In this document: piece by piece, positions 7,965-15,349 of the stretch
Layout of the letters: every line of letters starts with the position of its first letter
Numbering within the stretch: the first letter of the stretch is position 1
Origin: DASUKM01 sp036278735
GTDB taxonomy: Bacteria; Acidobacteriota; Vicinamibacteria; Vicinamibacterales; 2-12-FULL-66-21
NCBI GenBank assembly: GCA_036278735.1
Contig: DASUKM010000043.1
Coordinates: 9,296 to 73,295 of the forward strand
Reading direction: 5' to 3'
DNA length: 64,000 nt
Notes under the pieces: generated by a model
Seen by the model: the letters and a program-made list of their open reading frames with translations, nothing else
Database searches by the model: none
What the model was told of the DNA's origin: nothing
Translations under genes and position numbers: made by a program

Positions 7965-8557
7965 ATTCTCTCCAGGTCGCGCCACAGCACCGCCGCGGCA
8001 AACAATTGCCCCACGCCGAACGTGCCGCCAATCCACCAGCCGGTCCCCGCGCCGGCCGGGGGGGCCAGCCACAGCAGCGCGGCCCCGGCGGCGGCGTAGA
8101 ACATCGCCACCCAGCCGGCCGCGCGCGGCAGGTACGGACGCGACGCGAAAATCCCGACGCCGAAGCAGAGCGCCCACACGCCCGGCAGCAGGGGCACGAG
8201 ACGGCCGTCGAGGCGCGCCGCCGCGGCGCCGATCAGTGCGCCGGCCGCCAGGCTTGGCAGCAGTTGCCCCACCACCTGCCGGGTCCGCCGCCGCGCGGCC
8301 GGGTCGTCGTCGACGACGTAGTGGTGGAGGATTTCGATGCCGCCGACGAGTCCGGCGCAGGCGGCAATCGTCATCCAGTACACGGTGAAGGCGAGCGGAT
8401 CCCCCGCGGCGAGCCCGTGCGGCTGCAGCGCGGCCGCCGTGAGGCCGATCAGCCCCGACGCCGCGACCGGCACCGGCCGGTAGCCCCGGTAGACCTCGGC
8501 CTTCGCAATCTGCTGGTGGATTTCGGCGATCTGCTCCAGCGCGCGGGAGACGTCCAC
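7961..8557 (-). CDS. Multi-pass membrane protein coupled to the regulator
   Basis: The 198-residue product starts with a short amphipathic helix (residues about 1-25) and then has about five or six hydrophobic segments, with an acidic/basic loop DDDPAARRRTRQVV. It resembles the hypothetical membrane proteins that commonly sit with a one-domain winged-helix regulator; no function is assigned. GTG at 8557 is taken as start because it opens the frame after the divergent promoter region shared with coaA (8558-8608). Its stop overlaps the regulator start by 4 bases. Confidence 0.65.
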   Translation of the reverse strand: MDVSRALEQIAEIHQQIAKAEVYRGYRPVPVAASGLIGLTAAALQPHGLAAGDPLAFTVYWMTIAACAGLVGGIEILHHYVVDDDPAARRRTRQVVGQLLPSLAAGALIGAAAARLDGRLVPLLPGVWALCFGVGIFASRPYLPRAAGWVAMFYAAAGAALLWLAPPAGAGTGWWIGGTFGVGQLFAAAVLWRDLERI

Positions 8558-8608
8558 GTCTATACTTTGCCGTGTAAAGAACCGCCGTGTCAACTTATAC
8601 TGCGCTCG

Positions 8609-9547
8609 ATGATCGACCAGCCGGCGTCGCTGTCGCGCTACGAGCAGTTCAGCCGCGACCAGTGGTCCCGGCTGCGCGCCGCCACGCCGCTGACGCTGTC
8701 GGAATCGGACCTCGCCGCGCTGCACGGCATCAACGAGCGCGTGTCGCTCGACGAGGTGGTCGACATCTACCTGCCGCTCTCGCGTCTGCTCAACCTGCAC
8801 GTCGCCGCGACGCAGGGGCTGCACGCCGCCACCGACGCGTTCCTCGGCCGCGGCGCGCCGCATCCGCCGTACGTCTTCGGCATCGCCGGCAGCGTGGCGG
8901 TGGGGAAGAGCACGACGGCGCGCGTGCTGCAGGCGCTGCTCGCGCGATGGCCGAACCATCCGCGCGTGGATCTGGTCACCACCGACGGGTTCCTCTTTTC
9001 GAACGCCGTGCTCGAAGCGCGCGGCCTGATGCTGCGCAAGGGATTTCCCGAGAGCTACGACGTCCGCCGGCTCGTGCAGTTCGTCGCCGACGTCAAGGCT
9101 GGTCTGCCGGAGGTCACCGCGCCCGTCTACTCCCACACCCGCTACGACATCGTCGCGGGGGAGCTGCAGGTCGTGCGGCAGCCCGACATCCTGATCCTCG
9201 AAGGGTTGAACGTGCTGCAGGCCGGCGGCGCGCCGCAGCGGATGTTCGTGTCCGACTTCTTCGACTTCTCCGTGTACGTCGATGCCGCCGAGCCCGACAT
9301 CGAGCAGTGGTACATCGACAGGTTCCTCCGGCTGCGCGAAACGGTGTTTCGCGATCCCGAGTCGTACTTCCATCACTACGCGGGACTGACCGAGGAACAG
9401 GCGCGCGCCGTGGCGCACCGCATCTGGACGACGATCAATCAGGTGAACCTGCGCGAGAACATCCAGCCGAGCCGCGGCCGCGCGCACCTGATCCTCGCCA
9501 AGGCGGCGGATCACCTGATCGAGAGCGTCAGTCTCCGGACGCTCTGA
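8609..9547 (+). CDS. coaA: Type I pantothenate kinase
   Basis: This 312-residue enzyme should phosphorylate pantothenate, the first and regulated step of coenzyme A synthesis. The P-loop GIAGSVAVGKST is at about residues 91-102, followed by the family motifs VTTDGFLFSN, GFPESYDVR and PVYSHTRYDIV, and ILILEGLNVLQ. Length and motifs match the E. coli CoaA type, which is feedback-inhibited by CoA. The ATG at 8609 agrees with the usual N-terminus (sSpYxxFsRxqW). It is divergent from the membrane protein gene and 27 bases ahead of the sulfurtransferase gene. Confidence 0.95.
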   Translation: MIDQPASLSRYEQFSRDQWSRLRAATPLTLSESDLAALHGINERVSLDEVVDIYLPLSRLLNLHVAATQGLHAATDAFLGRGAPHPPYVFGIAGSVAVGKSTTARVLQALLARWPNHPRVDLVTTDGFLFSNAVLEARGLMLRKGFPESYDVRRLVQFVADVKAGLPEVTAPVYSHTRYDIVAGELQVVRQPDILILEGLNVLQAGGAPQRMFVSDFFDFSVYVDAAEPDIEQWYIDRFLRLRETVFRDPESYFHHYAGLTEEQARAVAHRIWTTINQVNLRENIQPSRGRAHLILAKAADHLIESVSLRTL

Positions 9548-9574
9548 GGGCGGGTTCCTGATACGATCGCCGGG

Positions 9575-10402
9575 ATGAAGGGTTATACGAATCCGCAGCT
9601 GCTGGTCGCGCCGCGGGAGCTGGCCGAGGCGCTGCTCGCGCATCGGACGCCGCTCGTGATCGACATGCGTCCGCCGGAGGCGTTCGCGGAAGGGCACATT
9701 CCCGGGGCCGTCCACCTCGACCTCTGGGGCGTGAGTCTGATTGACACCGACCCGGCGCCGCTGCGCGCGTTCATGTGGATGATCGATCACCTGCTGAACC
9801 TGCGCGGCGTCGACGCGCACACGCCGATTGTCGTGTACGACGACCAGTCGGGGATGCGCGCCGCGCGCGCGTTCTGGTTCCTCGAGTACTTCGGACATCC
9901 GGACGTCCGGATGCTCGACGGCGGCTTCGGCGCGTGGCAGCGCGCGCAGCTGCCCGTCACGCGCGACGCGCAGCCCCCCGTCAAGAGCACGTGGACCGGA
10001 TCGCCGCGAGCCGATCGCCTCGCGACGTGGCGCGACGTCAAGGAGCGGCTCGGGCGCCCCGACACCGTCATCGTCGACACGCGCAGCGACGGCGAGTACA
10101 CCGGCGCGACGGTGCGGGCGAAGCGCGGCGGCGCGATTCCGGGCGCCGTCCACGTCGAGTGGACGCGCAACCTGGCGCCGAACGGCGAGTTCAAGCCGGC
10201 CGGCGAGCTGCGCGAGATGTACGAGCAGGCGGGCGTGACGCCTGACAAGGAAGTCGTCACCTACTGCCAGGGGGGCTACCGCGCCGCACACTCGTACGTC
10301 GCGCTGCGCCTGCTCGGCTACCCGCGCGTGCGGAACTACACCGGGTCCTGGAAGGAATGGGGGGACCGCGAGGAGCTGCCGGTCCAGGTCAACGCTCAAT
10401 GA
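9575..10402 (+). CDS. Two-domain sulfurtransferase (thiosulfate / 3-mercaptopyruvate type)
   Basis: The 275-residue protein has two rhodanese domains. The N-terminal one (LVIDMRPPEAFAEGHIPGA) is inactive-like. The C-terminal one carries the catalytic loop CQGGYRAAH with the persulfide Cys. CQGGYR is closer to thiosulfate sulfurtransferase loops (CRKGVT/CQGGVR types) than to the CGSGVTA of mercaptopyruvate enzymes, so the donor is uncertain. Its stop overlaps the dipeptidase start (ATGA), which implies co-translation. Because ThiI here lacks a rhodanese domain, this or another rhodanese could be its sulfur donor; that is speculation. Confidence 0.88.
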   Translation: MKGYTNPQLLVAPRELAEALLAHRTPLVIDMRPPEAFAEGHIPGAVHLDLWGVSLIDTDPAPLRAFMWMIDHLLNLRGVDAHTPIVVYDDQSGMRAARAFWFLEYFGHPDVRMLDGGFGAWQRAQLPVTRDAQPPVKSTWTGSPRADRLATWRDVKERLGRPDTVIVDTRSDGEYTGATVRAKRGGAIPGAVHVEWTRNLAPNGEFKPAGELREMYEQAGVTPDKEVVTYCQGGYRAAHSYVALRLLGYPRVRNYTGSWKEWGDREELPVQVNAQ

Positions 10403-11769
10403 ACAACGTCATCGATTTCATCAACACCAGCCGCGACCGCTACGTCGACGAGCTGAAGCACTATCTCGCGATCCCGAGCATCAGCGCGCTCCCGCAGCAC
10501 GCGGCGGACGTCAAGCGCTGCGCCGAGTGGACGGCGGCGGAGATGCGGCGCATCGGCCTGCAGAACGTCCGGCTCGTGGACACGCCCGGCTTTCCCGTCG
10601 TCTATGGCGACTGGCTCGGGGCGGAAGGGGCGCCCACGATCCTGTTCTACGGCCACTACGACGTGCAGCCGGTGGATCCGCTCGACCTGTGGGACTCGCC
10701 GCCGTTCGACGCCACGATTCGTGACGGCGAGATCTACGCCCGCGGCGCGGCCGACGACAAGGGGCAGGTCTTCATGCACTTCAAGGCGATCGAAGCCCAC
10801 TTGAAGCAGAACGGCCGCCTGCCGTGCAACATCAAGGTGATTCTCGAGGGGGAAGAGGAAGTCGGGTCGGCCAACCTCGATCACTTCGTCAAGGCGCACG
10901 CCGGCGAGCTCGGCGCCAGCGTCGTCGTCATCTCCGACTCGCCGATGTTCGACCGCGGCATCCCGTCGATCTGCTACGGGCTGCGCGGGCTGGTGTATTG
11001 CCAGATCGACGTGCGCGGGACGAAGAGCGATCTGCATTCAGGATCGTTTGGCGGCGCGGTCGCGAATCCCGCGTTCCAGATCGCGGCCATGCTGGCGCAG
11101 ATGAAGGATCGCAGCGGCCGCGTGAAGATTCCCGGCTTCTACGACGAGGTGCGCGAACTCCGCCAGGAGGAGCGCGACGAGTGGCGCAAGCTGCCGTTCA
11201 ACGAGAAGCGCTACGCGAAGGATCTGGGAGCGCCGAAGCTGTGGGGCGAGACCGGCTACAGCACGCTCGAGCGCGTCTGGGCGCGGCCCACCTTCGAGGT
11301 CAACGGCCTGCTGTCCGGCTTCACGGGCGAAGGGGCGAAGACGGTGATCCCCGCCGTCGCGATGGCCAAGGTGAGCATGCGCCTCGTGCCGGATCAGGAC
11401 CCCGACACGATCGCGCGGCGCTTCGAAGAGTACGTCAAGAAGGTGGCGCCGAAGAGCGTCGAGGTGAAGGTGACCCGCATGCACGGCGGCAAGCCGTGGA
11501 TGACGGCGTTCGACAACCAGTACGTGCAGGCCGCCGGCCGCGCGATTCAGAAGGGGTTCGGCAAGGAGCCGGTGTTCAACCGCGAAGGGGGATCGATTCC
11601 GGTCGTCGCGACGTTCCAGGAGATCCTCGGCCTCCCGTCCGTCCTCTTCGGCATCGGCCTCCCCGACGAAAACGCGCACGCGCCGAACGAGAAGCTCGAT
11701 CTCGCCAACTTCCACGGCGGCATCATCGCGTCCGCCTTCCTGTACGACGAAATCGCGCACGCTGGGTAA
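10399..11769 (+). CDS. M20 family dipeptidase / metallopeptidase
   Basis: The 456-residue protein is a di-zinc M20 peptidase of the CNDP/dipeptidase type. Metal ligands are visible in order: GHYDVQPVDP (His, about residue 80), ARGAADDKGQ (bridging Asp), LEGEEEVGS (catalytic Glu followed by a ligand Glu), ISDSPMF (Asp) and the late His in the PDENAHAPNEKLDL segment. A dimerisation domain interrupts the catalytic domain around residues 210-310. It should cleave dipeptides in the cytoplasm, as no signal peptide is present. The start is fixed by the ATGA overlap with the sulfurtransferase gene. Confidence 0.93.
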   Translation: MNNVIDFINTSRDRYVDELKHYLAIPSISALPQHAADVKRCAEWTAAEMRRIGLQNVRLVDTPGFPVVYGDWLGAEGAPTILFYGHYDVQPVDPLDLWDSPPFDATIRDGEIYARGAADDKGQVFMHFKAIEAHLKQNGRLPCNIKVILEGEEEVGSANLDHFVKAHAGELGASVVVISDSPMFDRGIPSICYGLRGLVYCQIDVRGTKSDLHSGSFGGAVANPAFQIAAMLAQMKDRSGRVKIPGFYDEVRELRQEERDEWRKLPFNEKRYAKDLGAPKLWGETGYSTLERVWARPTFEVNGLLSGFTGEGAKTVIPAVAMAKVSMRLVPDQDPDTIARRFEEYVKKVAPKSVEVKVTRMHGGKPWMTAFDNQYVQAAGRAIQKGFGKEPVFNREGGSIPVVATFQEILGLPSVLFGIGLPDENAHAPNEKLDLANFHGGIIASAFLYDEIAHAG

Positions 11770-11785
11770 GCGCGCACGTCCTGTG

Positions 11786-11808
11786 GGTCAGGCCTTTATG
11801 GCCTGACC
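11786..11808. repeat. REP-like palindrome, GTCAGGCC type
   Basis: Nine-base arms GGTCAGGCC and GGCCTGACC flank TTTAT. Closely related hairpins (arms GTCAGCCC or GTCAGGGC) occur at 12026-12046, 33979-33998, 39863-39883 and 41013-41033, each flanked by GTGGG or CCCAC. Confidence 0.8.
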
Positions 11809-11851
11809 TAGTGTCAGCCCCTGTGGGCCAGGCCTTTGTGTCCTGATTGGC

Positions 11852-11950
11852 ACAGGCCGCTGGTGCTTCCGGAACGCGACGGGCGGGCGCCTGTGGCAGG
11901 GCAGCTACGACGATCACGTGGTGCGCGAGGAGGAAGGGATAGACGCGGTG
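11852..11950 (+). pseudogene. Decayed fragment of a REP-associated (Y1/IS200-like) transposase
   Basis: In frame from 11852 the translation contains GGRLWQGSYDDHVVREEE, which closely resembles the region after the catalytic Tyr domain of REP-associated tyrosine transposases (LWQRxYYDHVxRxEED). The similarity ends within about 30 residues and there is no start or HUH motif, so only a remnant is present. It lies between two palindromes of the type such transposases are known to mobilise. The match was made by eye and needs a profile search. Confidence 0.5.
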
Positions 11951-12025
11951 ATGTTCACGCAGAGCCGCGAGGGCATCCTGGCTTTCATCGCTGGAGCCGG
12001 TGACTGGAAACCTGCCCACGGCGTC

Positions 12026-12046
12026 GTCAGCCCATAAAGGGCTGAC
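12026..12046. repeat. REP-like palindrome, GTCAGCCC type
   Basis: Arms GTCAGCCC and GGGCTGAC flank ATAAA. It is the same family as 11786-11808 but in the opposite orientation of the loop, so the two bracket the transposase remnant. Confidence 0.8.
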
Positions 12047-12065
12047 CCACAGATCTCTCTGAGTC

Positions 12066-12150
12066 CGCGACCCGGAACCTCGAACCCCGAACCGACCCGG
12101 AACCCCGAACTCGAACCCGACCCTGAACCCGGACCCCTGACCCCTGAACC
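12066..12150. repeat. Degenerate GGAACCC-type heptamer run
   Basis: A run of imperfect units built from CCCGGAAC, CCCGAAC and CCCTGAAC elements, with periods of 6 to 8 bases. It is related to the cleaner heptamers at 2326 and 60219. Confidence 0.6.
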
Positions 12151-12216
12151 CACATTCCGCTTGACCTCCGGCGCGGCCGGCCCGTACGATCCGTCCGTCC
12201 CCCAGCCAAACGCCGA

Positions 12217-12855
12217 ATGATGCGATTGCGCCGTCTGCCCGTCTGTCTTGTCTGCAGCGCGGCCCTCCTGTCCTTCGCCTGCTCCAGTCCCGAGCAGGCC
12301 CGCCTGAAGCAGACGACGGTCCCGACCTACGACAAGACCACCGGCAAGCTCACGCAGCTCACCTACGACCGCGACAAGGACGGCATCGTCGATACGTGGA
12401 CCGACATGGACGGCACCAAACCGCTCCGGTCGCGCGTCGATACCGACGGCGACGGCCGTATCGATCGCTGGGAGTACTACGACGACAAGGGAGCGATCGC
12501 GAAGGTTGGCTTCTCGCGCAAGAAGGACGGCAAGGAGGACGCCTGGGCCTTCTCCGGCCCCGACGGCAAGCTGCAGCGAATCGAGATCTCGTCGACCGGC
12601 GACCCGAAGAAAATCGACCGGCGGGAATACTACGACGCGAGCGGCCTCGCGCGCGCCGAGGACGACACCAACGGCGACGGCAAGCCGGACAAGTGGGAAA
12701 CCTACGACGCCGGCGCGCTGGCGACCGCCGCCTTCGACGAGAACGGCGACGGCAGCCCCGACCGCCGGCTGACCTACACGGCTGGCCGGCTCTCGCTGAT
12801 CGAATCGGCCCCCGACGCCTCCGGCCGCTTCAGCAAGCGGGTGATGGTGAAGTGA
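12217..12855 (+). CDS. Lipoprotein with calcium-type D-x-D-G-D-G repeats
   Basis: The 212-residue protein has a signal peptide ending at the lipobox SFAC (about residue 22) and a mature part made of repeats such as DRDKDGIVDTW, DTDGDGRIDRWEYYD, DTNGDGKPDKWETYD and DENGDGSPDRRLTY. These are thrombospondin type-3/EF-hand-like acidic loops that usually bind calcium. It is probably anchored to the cell envelope. Its GTGA overlap with the next gene suggests co-expression with the degenerate NtrC-type regulator, placing it at the head of the polysaccharide locus. Confidence 0.8.
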   Translation: MMRLRRLPVCLVCSAALLSFACSSPEQARLKQTTVPTYDKTTGKLTQLTYDRDKDGIVDTWTDMDGTKPLRSRVDTDGDGRIDRWEYYDDKGAIAKVGFSRKKDGKEDAWAFSGPDGKLQRIEISSTGDPKKIDRREYYDASGLARAEDDTNGDGKPDKWETYDAGALATAAFDENGDGSPDRRLTYTAGRLSLIESAPDASGRFSKRVMVK

Positions 12856-14195
12856 CGCCTGCGCCCCCGGCGCCCCGTCCCGCCCGCCTGATTCTGCTCG
12901 TCGCGCCCGACACGCCGGAGCGCACCGAGATAGCCGCCACCCTGATGCAGGGAGGGCACGTCGTGTCGCTCCAGGAGCTCGCGGCCGTCGACCCCACCGC
13001 GATCCCCGCCGCGACGACGCAGGCGGTCGTCGTGGATCTGGCGGGCGGCCCGGACGCGCTGAAGTTCCTGCGGCGCTATGTCGGCACCACCGACCGCGTC
13101 CCCGTTGTCTGCATCGCGGATCGGCGCCAGATGGATGCCTCTGGCGAGGCCCTCCGGCTCGGCGCCGTCGACATCGTCGCGCGGCCGGTCCGGGCCGGCG
13201 ACGTGACCGCCGCGATCGCCAACGCCCGGGAGTTCGCCGAAACGGTCGGGCAGCCGCAGTTGCCGACGCCGGCGATCGAGCTGCCGGCCGACAGCGTGTT
13301 CGGCGCGTCTCCCGCGATCCGTGAGGTGCTCGCGACGATCCGGCGCATCGCCCCCAGCCGCTGCTCGGTGCTCGTGGTCGGCGAGCGGGGCACGGGGCGC
13401 GAGATGGTGGCCCGGGCGATCCACGTGCAGGGCCGGCGGCGCGATCGGCCGTTCCTGAAGATCGAGTGCGCCACGCCGGCCCCCGCAGACCTGGAACAAC
13501 TGCTCGAGGCGCGGATCGAGCACGGATCGACGGTCTATCTGCAGGACGTGCACGAACTCGCGCCCGCCGTCCAGCAGCGGCTGGTGCACCTGATCCGCCA
13601 TGCGCCCGCGCAGGAGGTCCACGCCGAGACCGACGGGCCGGAAGTGCGGTACATCGGGACGGTGACCCCCGGCAGCGGGACGGCGGCGAGCGACACCTAT
13701 CGCGAGTTGATCGAGCGCCTCGGCGTCGTGTCGGTCGAGCTGCCGCCGCTGCGCCAGCGGACGGAAGACATCCCGCTGCTGGCCATGCACTTCCTCAAGG
13801 AAGCCTCCCGGCACCACGGGGTCCCCCCGAAGACGTTCGCCCGGAGCGCCCTTACGCTCCTGTCAGCGCTCCCGTGGCGGGGGAACGCCGGGGAACTGCG
13901 CGCGCTGGCCGAACGGCTCGCGATCCTGGTGCCGCGCGGGGTGATCCTGCTCGAAGACGTGCTGGCCAACGTCCGCCTGGACGGGGCGGAGGCGATGGGG
14001 GAATCGCGCGGCACGCTGAGGGACGCCCGCGAGCGGTTCGAGCGCGAATACGTCGCCGCCGTCCTGCAGCAGCACCGCGGCCGGGTCGGGGCCGCCGCCC
14101 GCACGCTCGGGATCGAGCGCACCAACCTCTATCGCAAGATCAAGCAGCTCAAAATCGTCTGGGCGGCGGACCGCACACACCTCACAAAATCCTGA
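12852..14195 (+). CDS. Degenerate NtrC-family regulator (pseudo-receiver, AAA+, Fis HTH)
   Basis: The 447-residue protein has three parts. Residues about 12-130 form a receiver-like domain that keeps an Asp at 62 (VVVDLAGG) but has Arg instead of the conserved Lys (ARPVRAGD) and no Thr/Ser switch. Residues about 158-370 form a sigma54-activator-type AAA+ domain in which the Walker A reads GERGTGREM instead of GESGTGKE and the GAFTGA loop is missing: the chain goes from ECATPAPADLEQLLEARIEHG directly to STVYLQDVHEL in the Walker B region. The C-terminus is a Fis-type HTH (AAARTLGIERTNLYRKIKQL). It probably binds DNA but should not remodel sigma54 polymerase. It overlaps the lipoprotein gene by 4 bases. 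Confidence 0.85.
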   Translation: MTPAPPAPRPARLILLVAPDTPERTEIAATLMQGGHVVSLQELAAVDPTAIPAATTQAVVVDLAGGPDALKFLRRYVGTTDRVPVVCIADRRQMDASGEALRLGAVDIVARPVRAGDVTAAIANAREFAETVGQPQLPTPAIELPADSVFGASPAIREVLATIRRIAPSRCSVLVVGERGTGREMVARAIHVQGRRRDRPFLKIECATPAPADLEQLLEARIEHGSTVYLQDVHELAPAVQQRLVHLIRHAPAQEVHAETDGPEVRYIGTVTPGSGTAASDTYRELIERLGVVSVELPPLRQRTEDIPLLAMHFLKEASRHHGVPPKTFARSALTLLSALPWRGNAGELRALAERLAILVPRGVILLEDVLANVRLDGAEAMGESRGTLRDARERFEREYVAAVLQQHRGRVGAAARTLGIERTNLYRKIKQLKIVWAADRTHLTKS

Positions 14196-14390
14196 CTTTC
14201 GCGTACTAAAGTCATCTGACTGGGCGACTAATTTCACGCTTGTAAGTGTTTATAGTATCTCGAGCGCGGCTAGACGTTGCGTACACGATACTGATTTGGC
14301 GCTTTTCTGGCCCTCGAAGTATTGACGAGCTTCGGTAGGATGCGCGATAACAGGGGCTCGGCGTTCGAGCACGGCCATTGTTCTACCGTA

Positions 14391-14405
14391 TGGCAGAGTT
14401 TTTGG
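14391..14405 (+). promoter_or_regulatory. Weak sigma54-like -24/-12 candidate
   Basis: TGGCAGAGTTTTTGG has a perfect TGGCA -24 half and correct spacing to TTGG at -12, but the highly conserved -12 GC is GG here. It would start transcription about 20 bases before the CnaB-like gene. This is a low-confidence pattern match only. Confidence 0.2.
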
Positions 14406-14434
14406 TAAGTGCCTGAGGTACAGGAGAGTTTCGA

Positions 14435-14941
14435 ATGCGCAAGATTTCCACAGGTGTCGTGGTCGCGGCGTTGTCGCTGCTGGGGATTCCGGTGGCGTCG
14501 GAAGCCGCGCCTGCTGTCTCCCCGCAGCAGCCGCAAGGGTCTGTCAACGGTGTCGCGCAGGGGGCCGATCGGGCGCCGCTGCGCAACTACACCGTTCGGA
14601 TCCGCAACGTCAGCAACGGGGACCTCGCGGGCAGTACGACCAGCGACGCCGCGGGCCAGTTCTCGTTTACCGGCCTGCAGCCGGGCAACTACGTCGTCGA
14701 AGTCGTCGACGCGGGCGGCCGGGTGGTGGGCCTGAGCCCGTCGCTGTCGGTTGCGGCGGGGGCGGCGGTGAACGTGACGGTTGGAGCGTCGGCGGTGGGC
14801 GCCTTGACGGCGGCGACCGGCAGCGGCTTCAGCCTGTTCGGGCTCGGCGAGGTCGCGAGCGTCGCGGTCGTGGGCGCGGCGGGCGCGGCGGCGGTGACGG
14901 CGGTGGTGGCGACGCACAACCCCGCCAGCCCGTCGCGGTAA
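14435..14941 (+). CDS. Secreted CnaB/carboxypeptidase-regulatory-like domain protein
   Basis: The 168-residue product has a signal peptide (MRKISTGVVVAALSLLGIPV, cleavage near SEAAPA) and one beta-sandwich repeat of the CnaB/carboxypeptidase-regulatory type: RNYTVRIRNVSNGDLAG, TTSDAAGQFSFTGLQPGNYV, VEVVDAGGRVVG. A C-terminal hydrophobic Gly/Ala/Val stretch (about residues 125-160) could span or attach to a membrane. A ribosome binding site AGGAGAG precedes the ATG. It sits between the regulator and the export genes and is probably a surface or matrix protein of the locus. Confidence 0.75.
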   Translation: MRKISTGVVVAALSLLGIPVASEAAPAVSPQQPQGSVNGVAQGADRAPLRNYTVRIRNVSNGDLAGSTTSDAAGQFSFTGLQPGNYVVEVVDAGGRVVGLSPSLSVAAGAAVNVTVGASAVGALTAATGSGFSLFGLGEVASVAVVGAAGAAAVTAVVATHNPASPSR

Positions 14942-14978
14942 GACACGCCGGCGTCGTGATGCGGGTTTGACCGCGGGG

Positions 14979-15018
14979 CCGTCCGCCTCGAATCGGACGG
15001 TTCCGCGTTCCTTTTTTT
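14979..15018 (+). terminator. Terminator-like hairpin after the CnaB-like gene
   Basis: CCGTCCG (14979-14985) and CGGACGG (14994-15000) form a 7-bp perfect stem, extendable by G-T pairs, and a run of seven T follows 11 bases later. The delay before the T-run makes it an imperfect intrinsic terminator. Confidence 0.4.
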
Positions 15019-15131
15019 CGTTCAATTACAGCGGATCCGCGACCGCCGCTCCCCTGGCGCGGTCCACGCCCAGCGCGTTGCCCCGTTTGGCACGTGCCTG
15101 TGCGAGGTATGCCCATTTGTACGTCTGCGCC

Positions 15132-15281
15132 TGTAGGGCGGGTCTTCACACCCGCCAACGGTGTAAGGCGGGTCTTCCGACCCGCCGACGGTGTAGGGCG
15201 GGTCTTCCGACCCGCCGACAGTGTAGGGCGGGTCTTCAGACCCGCCGACAGTGTAGGGCGGGTCTTCAGACCCGCCGACAG
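15132..15281. repeat. Five tandem 30-bp units, each a perfect hairpin
   Basis: Five head-to-tail 30-base units start at 15132, 15162, 15192, 15222 and 15252. Each begins TGTAGGGCGG or TGTAAGGCGG and contains GGCGGGTC-TTCM-GACCCGCC (an 8-bp stem with a 4-base loop; unit 1 has a mismatch). There are no spacers. The stem is related to the GCCGGGTC hairpins at 34031-34114 and 36313-36332. Confidence 0.92.
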
Positions 15282-15349
15282 ACCTACAGCCTGTCTGTAA
15301 GTCAGAGGGCGGTAGCGCATCCAACCTCTCCCCTGGAGCAAAGAAAGCC

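Larger units (their letters stand above)
11770..12216. other. 447-bp intergenic region with palindromes, transposase remnant and heptamers
   Basis: From left to right this gap holds a REP-like palindrome (11786-11808), a degenerate second copy (about 11825-11846), a decayed fragment resembling a REP-associated transposase (11852-11950), an inverted palindrome (12026-12046) and a degenerate GAACCC-type heptamer run (12066-12150). No intact gene was found in it. Confidence 0.7.
14942..15349. other. 408-bp leader region before the outer-membrane barrel gene
   Basis: This gap contains the terminator-like hairpin (14979-15018), a TTGGCACG motif resembling a sigma54 -24 box but with one base too many before the next GTGC (15087-15104), and the five-unit hairpin array (15132-15281). 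No ORF with coding character was seen. It is probably the promoter/leader of the export operon that begins at 15350. Confidence 0.6.

Noticed and set aside
7961..10399. An 812-codon minus-strand frame opposite coaA and the sulfurtransferase gene
   Set aside because: Only its last 198 codons (7961-8557) look like a protein; the rest is a shadow of two well-identified plus-strand genes.
14194..14213. GACTTT/AAAGTC inverted repeat as terminator of the regulator gene
   Set aside because: The 6-bp AT-rich stem has no following T-run and partly overlaps the stop codon.
15132..15281. Possible CRISPR array
   Set aside because: The 30-base units are directly adjacent with no variable spacers, each unit is a full hairpin, and no cas gene is present.
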